Source of the DNA: Ideonella sp.
Lineage (GTDB): Bacteria; Pseudomonadota; Gammaproteobacteria; Burkholderiales; Burkholderiaceae_C
Direction of reading: 5' to 3'
DNA: 64,000 bases
NCBI GenBank assembly: GCA_015075545.1
Contig: JABTUC010000009.1
Location: 18,614-82,613, forward strand
This document shows, in pieces, positions 1 to 9,643 of the stretch. The position numbers were made by a program, and so were the translations under genes. Below the pieces are notes generated by a model that saw nothing but the letters and a program-made list of their open reading frames with translations, did not search any database and was not told the origin of the DNA. The number at the start of each line of letters is the position of its first letter. Within the stretch, counting starts at the first letter, position 1.

Positions 1-725
1 TGCAGCAGGGCTGGCCCGGGCTGGAGAATCTGGCGCTGATTCCCGGCACGGTGGGCGCCGCGCCGGTGCAGAACATCGGTGCCTACGGCGTCGAGCTGTG
101 CGAGCGCTTCGATTCGCTCGACGCGGTCGACCTCGTCACCGGGCGCAGCGTCACGCTCGATGCCAAGGCCTGCCGCTTCGGCTACCGCGACAGCGTGTTC
201 AAGCAAAACGGCTTCGGCGGGCTGGCCGGCAAGAGCGTGATCACGCGCGTGCGGCTGCGCCTGCCCAAGCGCTGGGCCGCGGTGCTCGGCTACCTCGACC
301 TCGAGCGGAAGGTGCACGAGACCGGCATCGCGCAGCCGAGCGCGCAGCAGGTGTTCGACTGGGTGTGCGCGATCCGCCGTGCCAAGCTGCCCGACCCGCG
401 CGAGATCGGCAACGTCGGCAGCTTCTTCAAGAACCCGGTGGTCAGCGCCGAGCAGTGCAAGGACATCATCGCGCGCGACCCGCACATCGTGCACTACCCG
501 CTGGGAGACGGCAGCTTCAAGCTCGCCGCCGGCTGGCTGATCGACGCCTGCGGCTGGAAGGGCAAGTCGATCGGCCGCGCCGCGGTGTACGACAAGCAGG
601 CGCTGGTGCTGGTGAACCGCGGCGGCGCCAGCGGCGCCGAGGTGCTGATGCTGGCGCGCGCGATTCAAGAGAGCGTCTACGGCCGCTTCGGCATCCGGCT
701 CGAGCCCGAACCCGTGGTGGTTTGA
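1..725 (+). CDS. murB: UDP-N-acetylenolpyruvoylglucosamine reductase (MurB), C-terminal part
   Basis: MurB reduces UDP-N-acetylglucosamine enolpyruvate to UDP-N-acetylmuramate with NADPH and FAD in the cytoplasmic stage of peptidoglycan synthesis. The gene is open from base 3, so its start and much of the FAD-binding domain lie outside the window; 240 residues are visible. The FAD-domain stretch [19 protein letters not shown] and the later GSFFKNP motif, which carries the family's catalytic Ser, are both present, followed by an intact C-terminal substrate-binding domain ending in EPEPVVV. An internal ATG at 51 exists, but the homology continues upstream of it, so it is not the start. Confidence 0.96.
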   Translation, partial: QQGWPGLENLALIPGTVGAAPVQNIGAYGVELCERFDSLDAVDLVTGRSVTLDAKACRFGYRDSVFKQNGFGGLAGKSVITRVRLRLPKRWAAVLGYLDLERKVHETGIAQPSAQQVFDWVCAIRRAKLPDPREIGNVGSFFKNPVVSAEQCKDIIARDPHIVHYPLGDGSFKLAAGWLIDACGWKGKSIGRAAVYDKQALVLVNRGGASGAEVLMLARAIQESVYGRFGIRLEPEPVVV

Positions 726-917
726 ACCGCACGACGGGTGCGCGCCGGCAGGCGCGCGCATGGCCGTGAAGCGCACGCATCGAAGCGTGAGAAATGCGGG
801 CCTGCCGAGCACGCGGGCCGATCGCACGCGACGGCGCGTGCCCTCGGCGAGAAGCCGGTCACGAACCTTCACTTGCAGCCGCGGCATGGGTGAAATCGCT
901 CGTCTAAGCTCGATCGA

Positions 918-2561
918 GTGATGCCACCGTCCACGTTGCACGACGCCGCGAGCAAGGCCGGCGCGGGTGCCGACGCCAACGCGCTGCCGGCAGGGCATCG
1001 CCTGCACGAGTTCGAGCTGCGCGGCGTGATCGGCGTCGGCGGCTTCGGCATCGTCTACCGCGCGTTCGACCTCACGCTGGAGCGCGACGTCGCGATCAAG
1101 GAGTACATGCCCAGCGCGTTGGCCGGGCGCAGTGGCAAGCAGCAGGTGTCGCTGCTGTCGGCGGCGCATTCGGAAACCTTCGCGCTCGGCCTCGGCTCGT
1201 TCGTCAACGAGGCCAAGCTGCTGGCACGCTTCGACCATCCGTCGCTGGTCAAGGTGCATCGCTTCTGGGAGGACAACGGCACCGCCTACATGGTGATGCC
1301 GCTGTACCCCGGCACGACGCTGCGGCGTCTGCGCGAGCAGCGCGATGCCTGCCCCGACGGCGCGTGGCTGATGCGCCTGCTCGAGCAGTTGCTCGGCGCG
1401 CTCGAGGTGCTGCATCGCGAGGGTGTGACGCACCGCGACATCGCACCCGACAACGTGCTGGTATCGGGCGACGCACCGCCGGTGCTGCTGGATTTCGGCG
1501 CCGCGCGGCGCGTGATCAGCGACCGCCACCAGGCGCTGACCGCGATCCTGAAGCCGAGCTACGCGCCGATCGAGCAGTACGCCGAATCCAGCGGCATGCG
1601 CCAGGGGCCGTGGACCGATTTCTATGCGCTCGGCGCGACGCTGCATTACATGATCACCGGCAAGGCGCCGATGCCCGCGACCGCGCGCGCCGTCAGCGAC
1701 GAGCAGCCGCGGCTGGCCGGGTCGGGCCAGGGCGGCGTGCCCGACCTGCTGCTGCAGGTGTGCGACTGGATGCTGGCACCCAAGCCGCAGGATCGGCCGC
1801 GCAACGTGGCCGAGTTGCGCGCCGCACTGGCCGGCGAGCTGTGGGTGCCGCAGCGCGAGCGGCCGGCCAGCGCCAATTCGTGGCAGACCACGGTGGTGCA
1901 GATGGACGAAGGCGAGCCCGCGGCGCAGAGCTTCGCCGCCAGCGGCCTGCCGCTGCTGCCGCGTCCGCACGAGCGTCGTCGCGCGCGCGGCCGCATGCTC
2001 TGGGCGGTGGCCACCGTGATGGTGATGGTGGCCGCCATCGGCGCCTGGTGGGCCACGACGCGCGCGCCGCAACCGGGCCTCGCGGCCCCCGCGCTGGCCA
2101 CCATCGACACCCGTGCCGACGACGCGCGCAGCGTCGCGCCAGGCGACGGCGGTGCATCGAGCGGCGACCAGGCCCAAGCGGGCAAGCCCCAGGGGGCCGA
2201 CGTGCAGCGTGCGGCACCGGCTGTGGCCAAACCGGCGCGTGGCGTCGTGCCTGCCAAGGCGAAGCCAAAGCCCAGGCGCAGCGACGATGCGGCGGCGCGC
2301 ACCATGGCAGCGGCCGAACCGCCGGCGGCCCCGCCGGCGACGCCGCCGGCCGCGCCGCCAACGGCAAACGATGGCGCGGCACCGGTCAGCGTGGCTGCCG
2401 TCACGCGCAACCCGCGCGAGCGCTGCGCCGGGCGTCACCTGGTGGCGATGCATCGCTGCCTGGTGCGCGAATGCGAGAAGCCCGAGTACAGCGCGCACCG
2501 CGAGTGCCAGCGCGTGCGCGAGATCGAGCTGAACGCGCGCGCGTTCCGCGACGGGCGCTGA
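918..2561 (+). CDS. membrane-anchored bacterial Ser/Thr protein kinase
   Basis: This is a Hanks-type kinase of 547 residues. The glycine loop (GVGGFG, about 39-44), the VAIK lysine K61, the catalytic loop HRDIAPDN (172-179; D174, N179) and the DFG motif (192-194) are all present. The catalytic-loop Lys of HRDxKPxN is Ala, a variant also found in active bacterial kinases. One membrane helix at about 361-380 follows the kinase domain, then an Ala/Pro-rich linker and a C-terminal segment with five cysteines that should be periplasmic. The start is GTG at 918 or ATG at 921, with a TAAGCT box ending 7 nt before the GTG. No cognate phosphatase gene is adjacent, and its substrates cannot be told from the sequence. 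Confidence 0.9.
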   Translation: MMPPSTLHDAASKAGAGADANALPAGHRLHEFELRGVIGVGGFGIVYRAFDLTLERDVAIKEYMPSALAGRSGKQQVSLLSAAHSETFALGLGSFVNEAKLLARFDHPSLVKVHRFWEDNGTAYMVMPLYPGTTLRRLREQRDACPDGAWLMRLLEQLLGALEVLHREGVTHRDIAPDNVLVSGDAPPVLLDFGAARRVISDRHQALTAILKPSYAPIEQYAESSGMRQGPWTDFYALGATLHYMITGKAPMPATARAVSDEQPRLAGSGQGGVPDLLLQVCDWMLAPKPQDRPRNVAELRAALAGELWVPQRERPASANSWQTTVVQMDEGEPAAQSFAASGLPLLPRPHERRRARGRMLWAVATVMVMVAAIGAWWATTRAPQPGLAAPALATIDTRADDARSVAPGDGGASSGDQAQAGKPQGADVQRAAPAVAKPARGVVPAKAKPKPRRSDDAAARTMAAAEPPAAPPATPPAAPPTANDGAAPVSVAAVTRNPRERCAGRHLVAMHRCLVRECEKPEYSAHRECQRVREIELNARAFRDGR

Positions 2562-2652
2562 AGTCGCCGCCGCCGGCGGCGCCACGGGTTCGACACGATG
2601 CGCCCTGGCGGCGCATCGGGTACACCGTCGTCGTTCAGACGAGTGGCCGCCG

Positions 2653-4344
2653 ATGTCGATCAACCTCGCCCAGCCCCACCATGCGATCTGGCCTGCGAGG
2701 TTGCCTCGCGAGCTGGTGCTGCCCGAGACCTCGTTGTGGTTCAACACCGAGGTCACCGCCACGCGCTACCCCGACAAGCCGGCCTACGTCTTCTGCGGCC
2801 GGGCGCTGACCTTCTCGCAGTTGCGGCAGCAGGCGCTGGCGCTTGCCGGCTGGCTGCAGGCCCGGGGCGTGGCACGAGGCGATCGCGTGATCGTGTTCAT
2901 GCAGAACTGCCCGCAGTTCTCGGTGGCGGTGCAGGCGACCCTGCGCGCCGATGCGGTGGTGGTACCGGTCAACCCGATGAACAAGGCCGACGAGTTCGCC
3001 CACACGCTGGCCGACTCGGGCGCACGCGTGGCGATCACCACCGCCGATCTGGCGGGCGTCGTCGCGCAGGCCGACTCGCAGCTCGCCGCAGGGCAGCGGC
3101 TGCGCGAGCTGCTGGTGACCCACTTCACCGATGCGATGCCCGAGGCGATCGACCCCGCCGAGGCGCCGAGCGCGCCGATCCTGCAATGGCTGCGTGCCAC
3201 GCCCGAGCTGCCGCCGTGCACGCGCTGGCGCGACGCGCTCGCCGCCGGCCATGCGCCGGGCCCGCATGCGAGCGGCCCCGACGACATGGCGCTGCTGCCG
3301 TACACCTCGGGCACCACCGGGCTGCCCAAGGGCTGCATCCACACGCATCGCACCCTGATGCACAACGTCGTCGGCGGCAGCCAGTGGGGCCATTCGTTCG
3401 CCGAAACGGTGACGCTCGGCGTGGTGCCGATGTTCCACATCACCGGCTTCGTCTACTACGCGCTCGGCCCGCTGGCCAACGGCGCCACCGCGGTGCTGAT
3501 GCCACGCTGGGACCGCGAGCTGGCGGCGCGGTTGATCGCGCGCCATCGCGTGTCGCACTGGACCTGCATCCCGACGATGATCATCGACCTGTTCGCGAGC
3601 CCGAACGCCGCGGGCTTCGATTTGAGCAGCCTGCGCTACCTCTCGGGCGGCGGTGCGGCGATGCCGCAGGCGGTGGCCGAGCGGCTGCAGCGCGAGTTCG
3701 GCATCACCTTCGCCGAAGGCTACGGCCTCACCGAAACGGCGGCGCCAACGCACGCCAACCTGCCCGAGCGCGCCAAGCTGCAGTGCCTGGGCATCCCGAT
3801 CTTCGGCGTCGACTCGCGCGTCGTCGACCCCGACACGCTGCGCGAGCTGCCGGCGGGCGTTGTCGGCGAGATCGTCAGCGAGGGCCCGATGATCTTCAAG
3901 GGTTACTGGGGCCACCCGGAGGCCACCGCGGCGGCGTTCGTCGAGATCGACGGCAAGCGCTTCTTTCGCACCGGCGACCTCGGCCGCATAGACGACGAGG
4001 GCTACTTCTTCATCACCGACCGCCTCAAGCGCATGATCAACGCCAGCGGCTTCAAGGTGTGGCCGGCCGAGGTCGAGGCGCTGCTGTACCGCCACCCCGC
4101 GGTGCAGGAGGCGTGCATCATCGCCGCGCGCGATGCGTATCGTGGCGAGACCGTGAAGGCGGTGGTGGTGCTGCGGCCCGATGCGAAAGGCATCACCGCG
4201 GAAGATCTCGTCGCCTGGTCGCGCGAGCACATGGCGGCCTACAAGGTGCCGCGGCTGGTGCAGTTCGTCGACTCGCTGCCCAAGTCGGGCTCGGGCAAGG
4301 TGATGTGGCGGCTGCTGCAGGAGCAGGAGAACGCGGGAGCCTGA
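2653..4344 (+). CDS. AMP-forming acyl-CoA synthetase (fatty-acid--CoA ligase family)
   Basis: This ANL-superfamily adenylate-forming enzyme has 563 residues and should activate a carboxylic acid as acyl-AMP and then acyl-CoA. The P-loop-like YTSGTTGLPKG begins at residue 217. The A5 motif EGYGLTE, the hinge-region FRTGDLGRID and the C-terminal SGSGKV lysine are intact, so it should be active. Its substrate could be a long- or medium-chain fatty acid or an aromatic acid; the sequence alone does not decide. It lies 91 bp after the kinase gene, with no other beta-oxidation gene adjacent. It converges with the DUF924 gene. Confidence 0.88.
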   Translation: MSINLAQPHHAIWPARLPRELVLPETSLWFNTEVTATRYPDKPAYVFCGRALTFSQLRQQALALAGWLQARGVARGDRVIVFMQNCPQFSVAVQATLRADAVVVPVNPMNKADEFAHTLADSGARVAITTADLAGVVAQADSQLAAGQRLRELLVTHFTDAMPEAIDPAEAPSAPILQWLRATPELPPCTRWRDALAAGHAPGPHASGPDDMALLPYTSGTTGLPKGCIHTHRTLMHNVVGGSQWGHSFAETVTLGVVPMFHITGFVYYALGPLANGATAVLMPRWDRELAARLIARHRVSHWTCIPTMIIDLFASPNAAGFDLSSLRYLSGGGAAMPQAVAERLQREFGITFAEGYGLTETAAPTHANLPERAKLQCLGIPIFGVDSRVVDPDTLRELPAGVVGEIVSEGPMIFKGYWGHPEATAAAFVEIDGKRFFRTGDLGRIDDEGYFFITDRLKRMINASGFKVWPAEVEALLYRHPAVQEACIIAARDAYRGETVKAVVVLRPDAKGITAEDLVAWSREHMAAYKVPRLVQFVDSLPKSGSGKVMWRLLQEQENAGA

Positions 4345-4419
4345 GCCCGCGGGCGCCATGAGCTAGCGCTGCATCCCCAGGGCACCCCGGCGCGGTCACG
4401 ATTCATATGTCAACAGACC

Positions 4420-5004
4420 CTAGAAACTCGAGCCCGGTTGCTGCAGGAACGCCAGCTCCTCGGCCGTGCTCACGCGCCCGAGCACCGCATTGCGGTGCGG
4501 GAAGCGCCCGAACCGCGCGACGATGTCGTGGTGGCGCTGCGCCCAGTGCAGCAGGCCCGCCAGCGCCGGCTCGTCGTGCTCCAACTGCGCGAACAGCCGC
4601 AGCGCCTCGCGCTGCATCGCGATGTCTTCGGCGTGCTCGAACGGCAGGTAGACGAACTGCCGCTGCACGCCGGTGAGCTGCCGGTCGCCGCCGCCGGCCA
4701 CCAGGGCCTTTGCCTCGGCCAGCGCGCGGGCGTCGCCGGCGAACGCACGCGCGCTGTCGCGCAACGCGTTGCGCGTCAACTGGTCGAGCAGCAGGATCTG
4801 CGCCAGCGCGCCGTGCGGCGTGGCCGACCAGGCCGCCAGTTCGCCGGCGATCGCGCGTTCGATCAGCGCGCCGAAGCGCGCGGCGCACTCGGCGTCGAAC
4901 GCCGCGTCCTTGGCGAACCAGCGCTGGCGCGGCGCGCGGTACTGCGGGTCATCGGGCGCGCCGAACCAGAAGTCGAGCACCTCGCTCGCGCGCGGGTCGA
5001 TCAT
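4420..5004 (-). CDS. DUF924 family protein
   Basis: This 194-residue protein begins with the DUF924 hallmark VLDFWFG, continues with RWFAKDAAFD, and contains LLDQLTRNALRD and VYLPFEHAED, all typical of this helical family (TPR-like in known structures, function undefined). The ATG at 5004 was chosen because family similarity begins there; an in-frame extension upstream is low-complexity Arg/Ala. The start overlaps the stop of the upstream acetyltransferase by 4 bp (ATGA), so the two are probably co-translated. No enzymatic role can be assigned. Confidence 0.85.
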   Translation of the reverse strand: MIDPRASEVLDFWFGAPDDPQYRAPRQRWFAKDAAFDAECAARFGALIERAIAGELAAWSATPHGALAQILLLDQLTRNALRDSARAFAGDARALAEAKALVAGGGDRQLTGVQRQFVYLPFEHAEDIAMQREALRLFAQLEHDEPALAGLLHWAQRHHDIVARFGRFPHRNAVLGRVSTAEELAFLQQPGSSF

Positions 5005-5282
5005 GGCGCCACCAGATCCTGCGCCTCGGGGTGGCGGCGCAGGTAGGCGCGCACGTAGCTGCACGCGGGCCGCACCTGCAGGCCGTGCGCGCGCGCGTGG
5101 TCGAGCGCCGCGCGCACCACCTTTGCCGCGAGGCCGCGGCCTTGCAGCGCCGGCGGCGTCTCGGTGTGGTCGAGCCACATCACGCCGTCGACCAGCTCGT
5201 AGTGGGCGAACGCCTGCTGCCCCTGCAGGTGCAGCTCGAAGCGCGAGGCCTGCGCGTTGTGCACCACGTCGGTGGGTTCCAT
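5001..5282 (-). CDS. small GNAT-like N-acetyltransferase (YjdJ/PF14542 type)
   Basis: This 93-residue protein resembles the short GCN5-related acetyltransferase family. The acetyl-CoA-binding loop ALQGRGLAAKVV (about 44-55) is followed by the family-typical segment with PACSYVRAYLRRHPE near the C terminus. Such proteins have only part of the GNAT fold, and their acceptors are mostly unknown. The stop overlaps the DUF924 start by 4 bp, and the start lies 1 bp from the stop of the S9 peptidase gene, so all three genes probably form one minus-strand operon led by the peptidase. Confidence 0.82.
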   Translation of the reverse strand: MEPTDVVHNAQASRFELHLQGQQAFAHYELVDGVMWLDHTETPPALQGRGLAAKVVRAALDHARAHGLQVRPACSYVRAYLRRHPEAQDLVAP

Positions 5283-5283
5283 G

Positions 5284-7332
5284 TCAAGTCTTCAGTTGCT
5301 GCCACAGAAAGGAGAAGCCGAGCGCCTGCATGTCGGCGCGCTGGGCATTGTCGGCCGCGGCGCCGTGGCCGCCCTCGATGTTCTCGTACAGCAGCAGGTC
5401 GTGCCCCTGCTCGAGCATGCGCGCGGCCATCTTGCGCGCGTGCGCCGGGTGCACGCGGTCGTCGCGCGTGCTGGTGACGAACAGCACGCGCGGCAACTTC
5501 CGATCGCGGCGCACGTTCTGGTACGGGCTGTAGCGCGCGATCGAGGCCCACTGCTCGGGCTGGTCGGGGTCGCCGTATTCGGCCAGCCACGACGCGCCGG
5601 CGAGCAGCTTGTGGTAGCGCTTCATGTCGAGCAGAGGCACCTGGCACACCACGGCGTTGAACAGCTCGGGCCGCTGCAGCATCACCGCGCCGACCAGCAG
5701 GCCGCCGTTGCTGCCGCCTTCGATGCCGAGGTGGCGCGGCGCGGTGATGCGGCGCGCGATCAGATCCTCGGCCACCGCGATGAAGTCGTCGTAGCTGCGC
5801 TGCTTGTGCTGCAGCACCGCGGCCTGGTGCCAGGCCGGGCCGAACTCGCCGCCGCCGCGGATGTTGGCCACCACCAGCACGCCGCCGGCGTCGAACCAGC
5901 AGCGGCCGAGGCTGCCCGAATACCACGGCAGTTGCGCCACCTCGAAACCGCCGTAGCCGGTGAGCAGCGTCGGGTTGGCGCCGTTGGGGCTCGCGCCGCG
6001 CGGCCACACCACGAAGTAGGGCACCCGCGTGCCGTCGCCCGTGGTGGTGGCGAGCTGTTCGACGCGCATGCCGCCGGCGTCGAAGAAGCTCGGCCGGGCT
6101 TTCACGGTCTCGCGCCGGTCGCTGCCGGTGGCGGCCAGGTGCAGCGTGTCGGGCGTCAGGAAATCGCTGTACTGCAGCCAGTAGGCCTCGGCGAGTTCGT
6201 CGTGCTCGACCATCGGGTCGTGCAGCGCGGCCAGCGCGATCGTGCCGGGGTGCGGCACCTCGACGTCGCGGGCACGCCAGCGGCCGGACTCGCGCCGCCA
6301 CTCCTGCACGCGGCTGGCGACGTTGTCGAGGATGTCGAGCAGCAGGCAGGTGCGCGTGGCGGTGAAGCCGGCCAGCGAGCGCGTCGGCGTCGGCTCGAAC
6401 AAGGGCACCAGGTCGCGCCGGCCGGCCAGGTAGTCGGCCGCGCTGGCCACCAGCAGCGAGCCGCGGCGGTGGGTGACGCCGCCGACCGCCCAGTCGCTGC
6501 GCAGCGAGATCAGCACCTGCTCGCGCCAGAAGCTGAGCTGCGCATCGATCGGCTTGTCGACCGGCAGCAGATCGTCGCCGCGCAGCAGCCACAGCGCGCT
6601 CTTGTAGAAATCGATCTGGCGCGCCAGCACGATGCGCTCGAAGCCCGGCGTCGGGTCGATCGTGAAGCCCGCGGCCACGTCGCTCGCCTGCGCTTCGAAC
6701 ACGGTGGCCGCTTCGGCCAGCGGCTGGCCGCGGCGCCAGCGCTTGACGATGCGCGGGTAGCCCGAGTCGGTGAGCGAGCCGGTGCCGAAATCGCTGGCCA
6801 CCAGCACGGTGTCGGCGTCGAGCCAGTCGATGTCGCTCTTGGCCTCGGGCAGGGCGAAGCCTTTGCCGTCGTCGACGAAGCGGCGCGCCGCGATGTCGTA
6901 CTCGCGCACCACGTGTGCGTCGGCGCCGCCGCGCGACAGCTTGAACAGGCAGCGCTCGTTGTGCGGGCGCAGGCAGGCGACGCCGGCCCACACCCAGTTC
7001 TCGTGCTCGGCGGCGCCCAGCGCGTCGAGGTCGAGCAGCACGTCCCACGCCGGCTGCGGTTGCCGGTACTCGGCGAGCGTGGTGCGCCGCCACAGCCCGC
7101 GCGGGTGGTCGGCGTCCTGCCAGAAGTTGTAGAGCCACGGCCCGCGTCGCACGACGCCGGGGATGCGCTCGCGCGAGTCGAGCACCTCGCGGATGCGCGC
7201 GCGCGTGGCGGCGAACTGCGGCCACGCCTCGAGGGCGCGGCGCGCCTGCGCATTGCGCTCGCGCACCCAGGCGAGCGCGCGCTCGCCTTGCACGTCTTCG
7301 AGCCAGAGGTAGGGGTCGTCGGGGTCGGCCAT
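5284..7332 (-). CDS. prolyl oligopeptidase family serine peptidase (S9A)
   Basis: This 682-residue peptidase should cleave short peptides, probably after Pro or a basic residue. It has an N-terminal beta-propeller starting at DPYLWLEDVQGERAL and a C-terminal alpha/beta-hydrolase domain. The catalytic triad can be read as Ser541 in GGSNGG, Asp624 or Asp625 in STRDDRVHP, and His656 in EGGHG, with spacing like prolyl oligopeptidase. There is no signal peptide, so it should be cytoplasmic. The ATG at 7332 precedes the conserved DPYLWLED; upstream in-frame sequence is low-complexity. It is divergent from the M3 oligopeptidase gene and is followed by the GNAT and DUF924 genes. Confidence 0.9.
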   Translation of the reverse strand: MADPDDPYLWLEDVQGERALAWVRERNAQARRALEAWPQFAATRARIREVLDSRERIPGVVRRGPWLYNFWQDADHPRGLWRRTTLAEYRQPQPAWDVLLDLDALGAAEHENWVWAGVACLRPHNERCLFKLSRGGADAHVVREYDIAARRFVDDGKGFALPEAKSDIDWLDADTVLVASDFGTGSLTDSGYPRIVKRWRRGQPLAEAATVFEAQASDVAAGFTIDPTPGFERIVLARQIDFYKSALWLLRGDDLLPVDKPIDAQLSFWREQVLISLRSDWAVGGVTHRRGSLLVASAADYLAGRRDLVPLFEPTPTRSLAGFTATRTCLLLDILDNVASRVQEWRRESGRWRARDVEVPHPGTIALAALHDPMVEHDELAEAYWLQYSDFLTPDTLHLAATGSDRRETVKARPSFFDAGGMRVEQLATTTGDGTRVPYFVVWPRGASPNGANPTLLTGYGGFEVAQLPWYSGSLGRCWFDAGGVLVVANIRGGGEFGPAWHQAAVLQHKQRSYDDFIAVAEDLIARRITAPRHLGIEGGSNGGLLVGAVMLQRPELFNAVVCQVPLLDMKRYHKLLAGASWLAEYGDPDQPEQWASIARYSPYQNVRRDRKLPRVLFVTSTRDDRVHPAHARKMAARMLEQGHDLLLYENIEGGHGAAADNAQRADMQALGFSFLWQQLKT

Positions 7333-7584
7333 GCGGTGAATGCTCGGCACCGCGATCGCGGCGAGGCGCGCACGCTGCGGGCCGGACGCCCCTCGGTGCG
7401 CCGCGTGAGGGTAGCAAATCCGGCGCGAGACGTCGGCTCGCGAGGTGCTTCGGCGGCCGCGGGCGGCAGGGCAGCGTCGGCCCGAGGCGACCCCGCTCCG
7501 AACGGGGATACTGCGCGCGGCATGTCGGGTCGGCCGATGGCATGATGCGCGCGACCGCGCAGCACGCGCCGGAGTCGACCTCGT

Positions 7585-9627
7585 TTGGACGCGCCGATCA
7601 ATCCGCTGCTGGCACCGTGGGATGCGCCGTTCGGCCTGCCGCCATTCGACTCTGTGCGGCCGGGGCACTTCAAGCCGGCTTTCGAGCGCGGCATGCGCGA
7701 GCATCGCGACGAGCTCGCGCGCATCGCATCGCAGCCGGAGGCACCGACCTTCGACAACACGCTGGTCGCGTTCGATGCTTCGGGGCGCCTGCTCGCTCGC
7801 GTGGAAGCGCTGTTCCACAACCTGGCGGCATCGGCCACCAACGAGGCGCTGCAGGCGGTGCAGCGCGAGATGGCCGCGCCGCTGGCCGCGCACTGGAGCG
7901 CGGTGTACATGGACGCAGCGCTGTTCGCGCGCGTCGATGCGCTGCATGCCCGGCGCGATGCTTTGGAGCTCGACCCCGAGCGCTTGCGCCTGCTCGAGCG
8001 CGTGCACCTGGACTTCGTGCGCGCCGGCGCCCGGCTCGCACCCGACGCGCGCCGGCGCTACGCGCAGATCGTGCAGCGGCTGGCCGAGCTGACGACCACC
8101 TTCGCGCAGAACGTGCTGCACGACGAGGCGTCGTACCTGCTCGAACTGCGCAGCGAGGCCGACCTCGCGGGGCTGCCGCAGTTCCTGCGCGATGCGGCGC
8201 GCCAGGCGGCCGTCGAACGCGGGCTGCCCAACGGCCATGCGATCACGCTGGCGCGCTCGCTGATCGTGCCGTTCCTCACCTTCTCGACGCGGCGCGACCT
8301 GCGCCAACAAGCCTGGCGCGCCTGGGTCTCGCGCGGCGAGCACGAAGGCCGCCACGACAACCGCCCGGTGGCGCGCGAGATCCTCGCGCTGCGCCGCGAG
8401 CAGGCCGCGCTGCACGGCTGCGCGAGTTATGCCGACTATGCGCTGGCCGATTCGATGGCGCGCACGCAGGCGTCGGTGTGGGCGTTGCTCGACCAGGTGT
8501 GGGCCAAGGCGGTGCCCGCGCTCGAGCGCGAACGCCGGATGCTCGACGCGGCAAGGCGCGCGCAAGGCGCCGACGGCGATGCGCTCGAGCCGTGGGATTG
8601 GCGCCACTGGGCCGAGCAGGTGCGCCGCCAGCACTTCGCGCTCGACGACGCCGAGCTGAAGCCGTACTTCGCGCTGCCGGCGATGGTGCAGGCGGCGTTC
8701 GATTGCGCGCAGCGGCTGTTCGGCCTCACCTTCACGCCGCGCGACGACCTGCGCACCTACCACCACGACGCGCGCGCCTACGAGGTGGCTGGCGCCGATG
8801 GCCGGCCGATCGGGTTGTTCGTGCAGGACAACTTCGCGCGCGCCGGCAAGCGCAGCGGCGCGTGGATGAGCGTGCTGCGCTGGCAGCACCGCAACGGCGT
8901 CGAGAGCAAGCCGGTGGTGCTCAACAACAACAACTTCGCGCGCGGCGACGGGCCGACGTTGCTGTCGCTCGACGACGTGCGCACGCTGTTCCACGAGTTC
9001 GGCCACGGTTTGCACGGCCTGCTGTCCGACGTGCGCTACGAGCGGTTGTCGGGCACGCAGGTGCTGCGCGACTTCGTCGAGCTGCCGTCGCAGTTGTTCG
9101 AGCACTGGATCGACGAACCCGAGGTGCTCAAGCGCCACGCGCGCCACCACGCCACCGGCGAGCCGATTCCCGACGCGCTGATCGAGCGCGTGCGAGCCGC
9201 GCGCCGCTTCGGCCAGGCGTACGAATCGGTGCGCTACACCGCCAGCGCGCTGGTCGACCTGGCGGCGCACGCGGCGGCCGGGCCGATCGACGACGTCGTC
9301 GCCTTCGAGCAGCGCGTGCTCGAGCAGCGCGGCGCGCCGGCGGTGGCGGGGCTGAACCATCGGCTGCCGCACTTCCAGCACCTGTTCGCCGGGTCGGGCT
9401 ATGCCGCCGGCTACTACGTCTATCTGTGGGCCGAAGTGCTCGACGCCGACGCCTACGACGCCTTCGTCGAAGCCGGCGATCCGTTCGATGCCGAGGTCGC
9501 GCGGCGCGCGCGGCGCTGGATCTACTCCAGCGGCGACAGCGTCGAGCCCGGCGCTGCCTACGAGGCTTTCCGCGGCCGCGCGGCGCGCGTCGAGCCGATG
9601 CTGCGCGAGCGCGGGTTGATCGACTAA
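7585..9627 (+). CDS. prlC: oligopeptidase A-like M3 metallopeptidase
   Basis: This cytoplasmic zinc oligopeptidase of thimet/OpdA type (680 residues) degrades short peptides. The zinc motif HEFGH lies at residues 470-474, and the Tyr-rich C-terminal substrate region (YAAGYYVYLWAEVLDAD) is present. The start is taken as the TTG at 7585: an in-frame stop occurs at 7543, no ATG or GTG lies between, and a GGAG sits about 10 nt upstream. The start MDAPINPLLAPWDAPFGLPP matches the family's N terminus. It converges with the hybrid kinase gene 16 bp downstream. Confidence 0.9.
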   Translation: MDAPINPLLAPWDAPFGLPPFDSVRPGHFKPAFERGMREHRDELARIASQPEAPTFDNTLVAFDASGRLLARVEALFHNLAASATNEALQAVQREMAAPLAAHWSAVYMDAALFARVDALHARRDALELDPERLRLLERVHLDFVRAGARLAPDARRRYAQIVQRLAELTTTFAQNVLHDEASYLLELRSEADLAGLPQFLRDAARQAAVERGLPNGHAITLARSLIVPFLTFSTRRDLRQQAWRAWVSRGEHEGRHDNRPVAREILALRREQAALHGCASYADYALADSMARTQASVWALLDQVWAKAVPALERERRMLDAARRAQGADGDALEPWDWRHWAEQVRRQHFALDDAELKPYFALPAMVQAAFDCAQRLFGLTFTPRDDLRTYHHDARAYEVAGADGRPIGLFVQDNFARAGKRSGAWMSVLRWQHRNGVESKPVVLNNNNFARGDGPTLLSLDDVRTLFHEFGHGLHGLLSDVRYERLSGTQVLRDFVELPSQLFEHWIDEPEVLKRHARHHATGEPIPDALIERVRAARRFGQAYESVRYTASALVDLAAHAAAGPIDDVVAFEQRVLEQRGAPAVAGLNHRLPHFQHLFAGSGYAAGYYVYLWAEVLDADAYDAFVEAGDPFDAEVARRARRWIYSSGDSVEPGAAYEAFRGRAARVEPMLRERGLID

Positions 9628-9643
9628 CGGCGCGGCAGTCTTC

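Noticed and set aside
51-725. Complete short MurB starting at 51
   Set aside because: MurB-like sequence ([13 protein letters not shown]) continues in frame to the window edge, so the gene is simply cut.
918-2561. Idea that the Ser/Thr kinase is a pseudokinase because HRDxKPxN reads HRDIAPDN
   Set aside because: Lys61, Asp174, Asn179 and the DFG Asp192 are all present; the Ala variant occurs in bacterial kinases thought to be active.
5257-7545. 762-codon open frame on the plus strand opposite the S9 peptidase gene
   Set aside because: It is an antisense shadow caused by high GC; its translation is Val/Gly/Arg/His-rich without motifs, while the minus strand encodes a complete peptidase.
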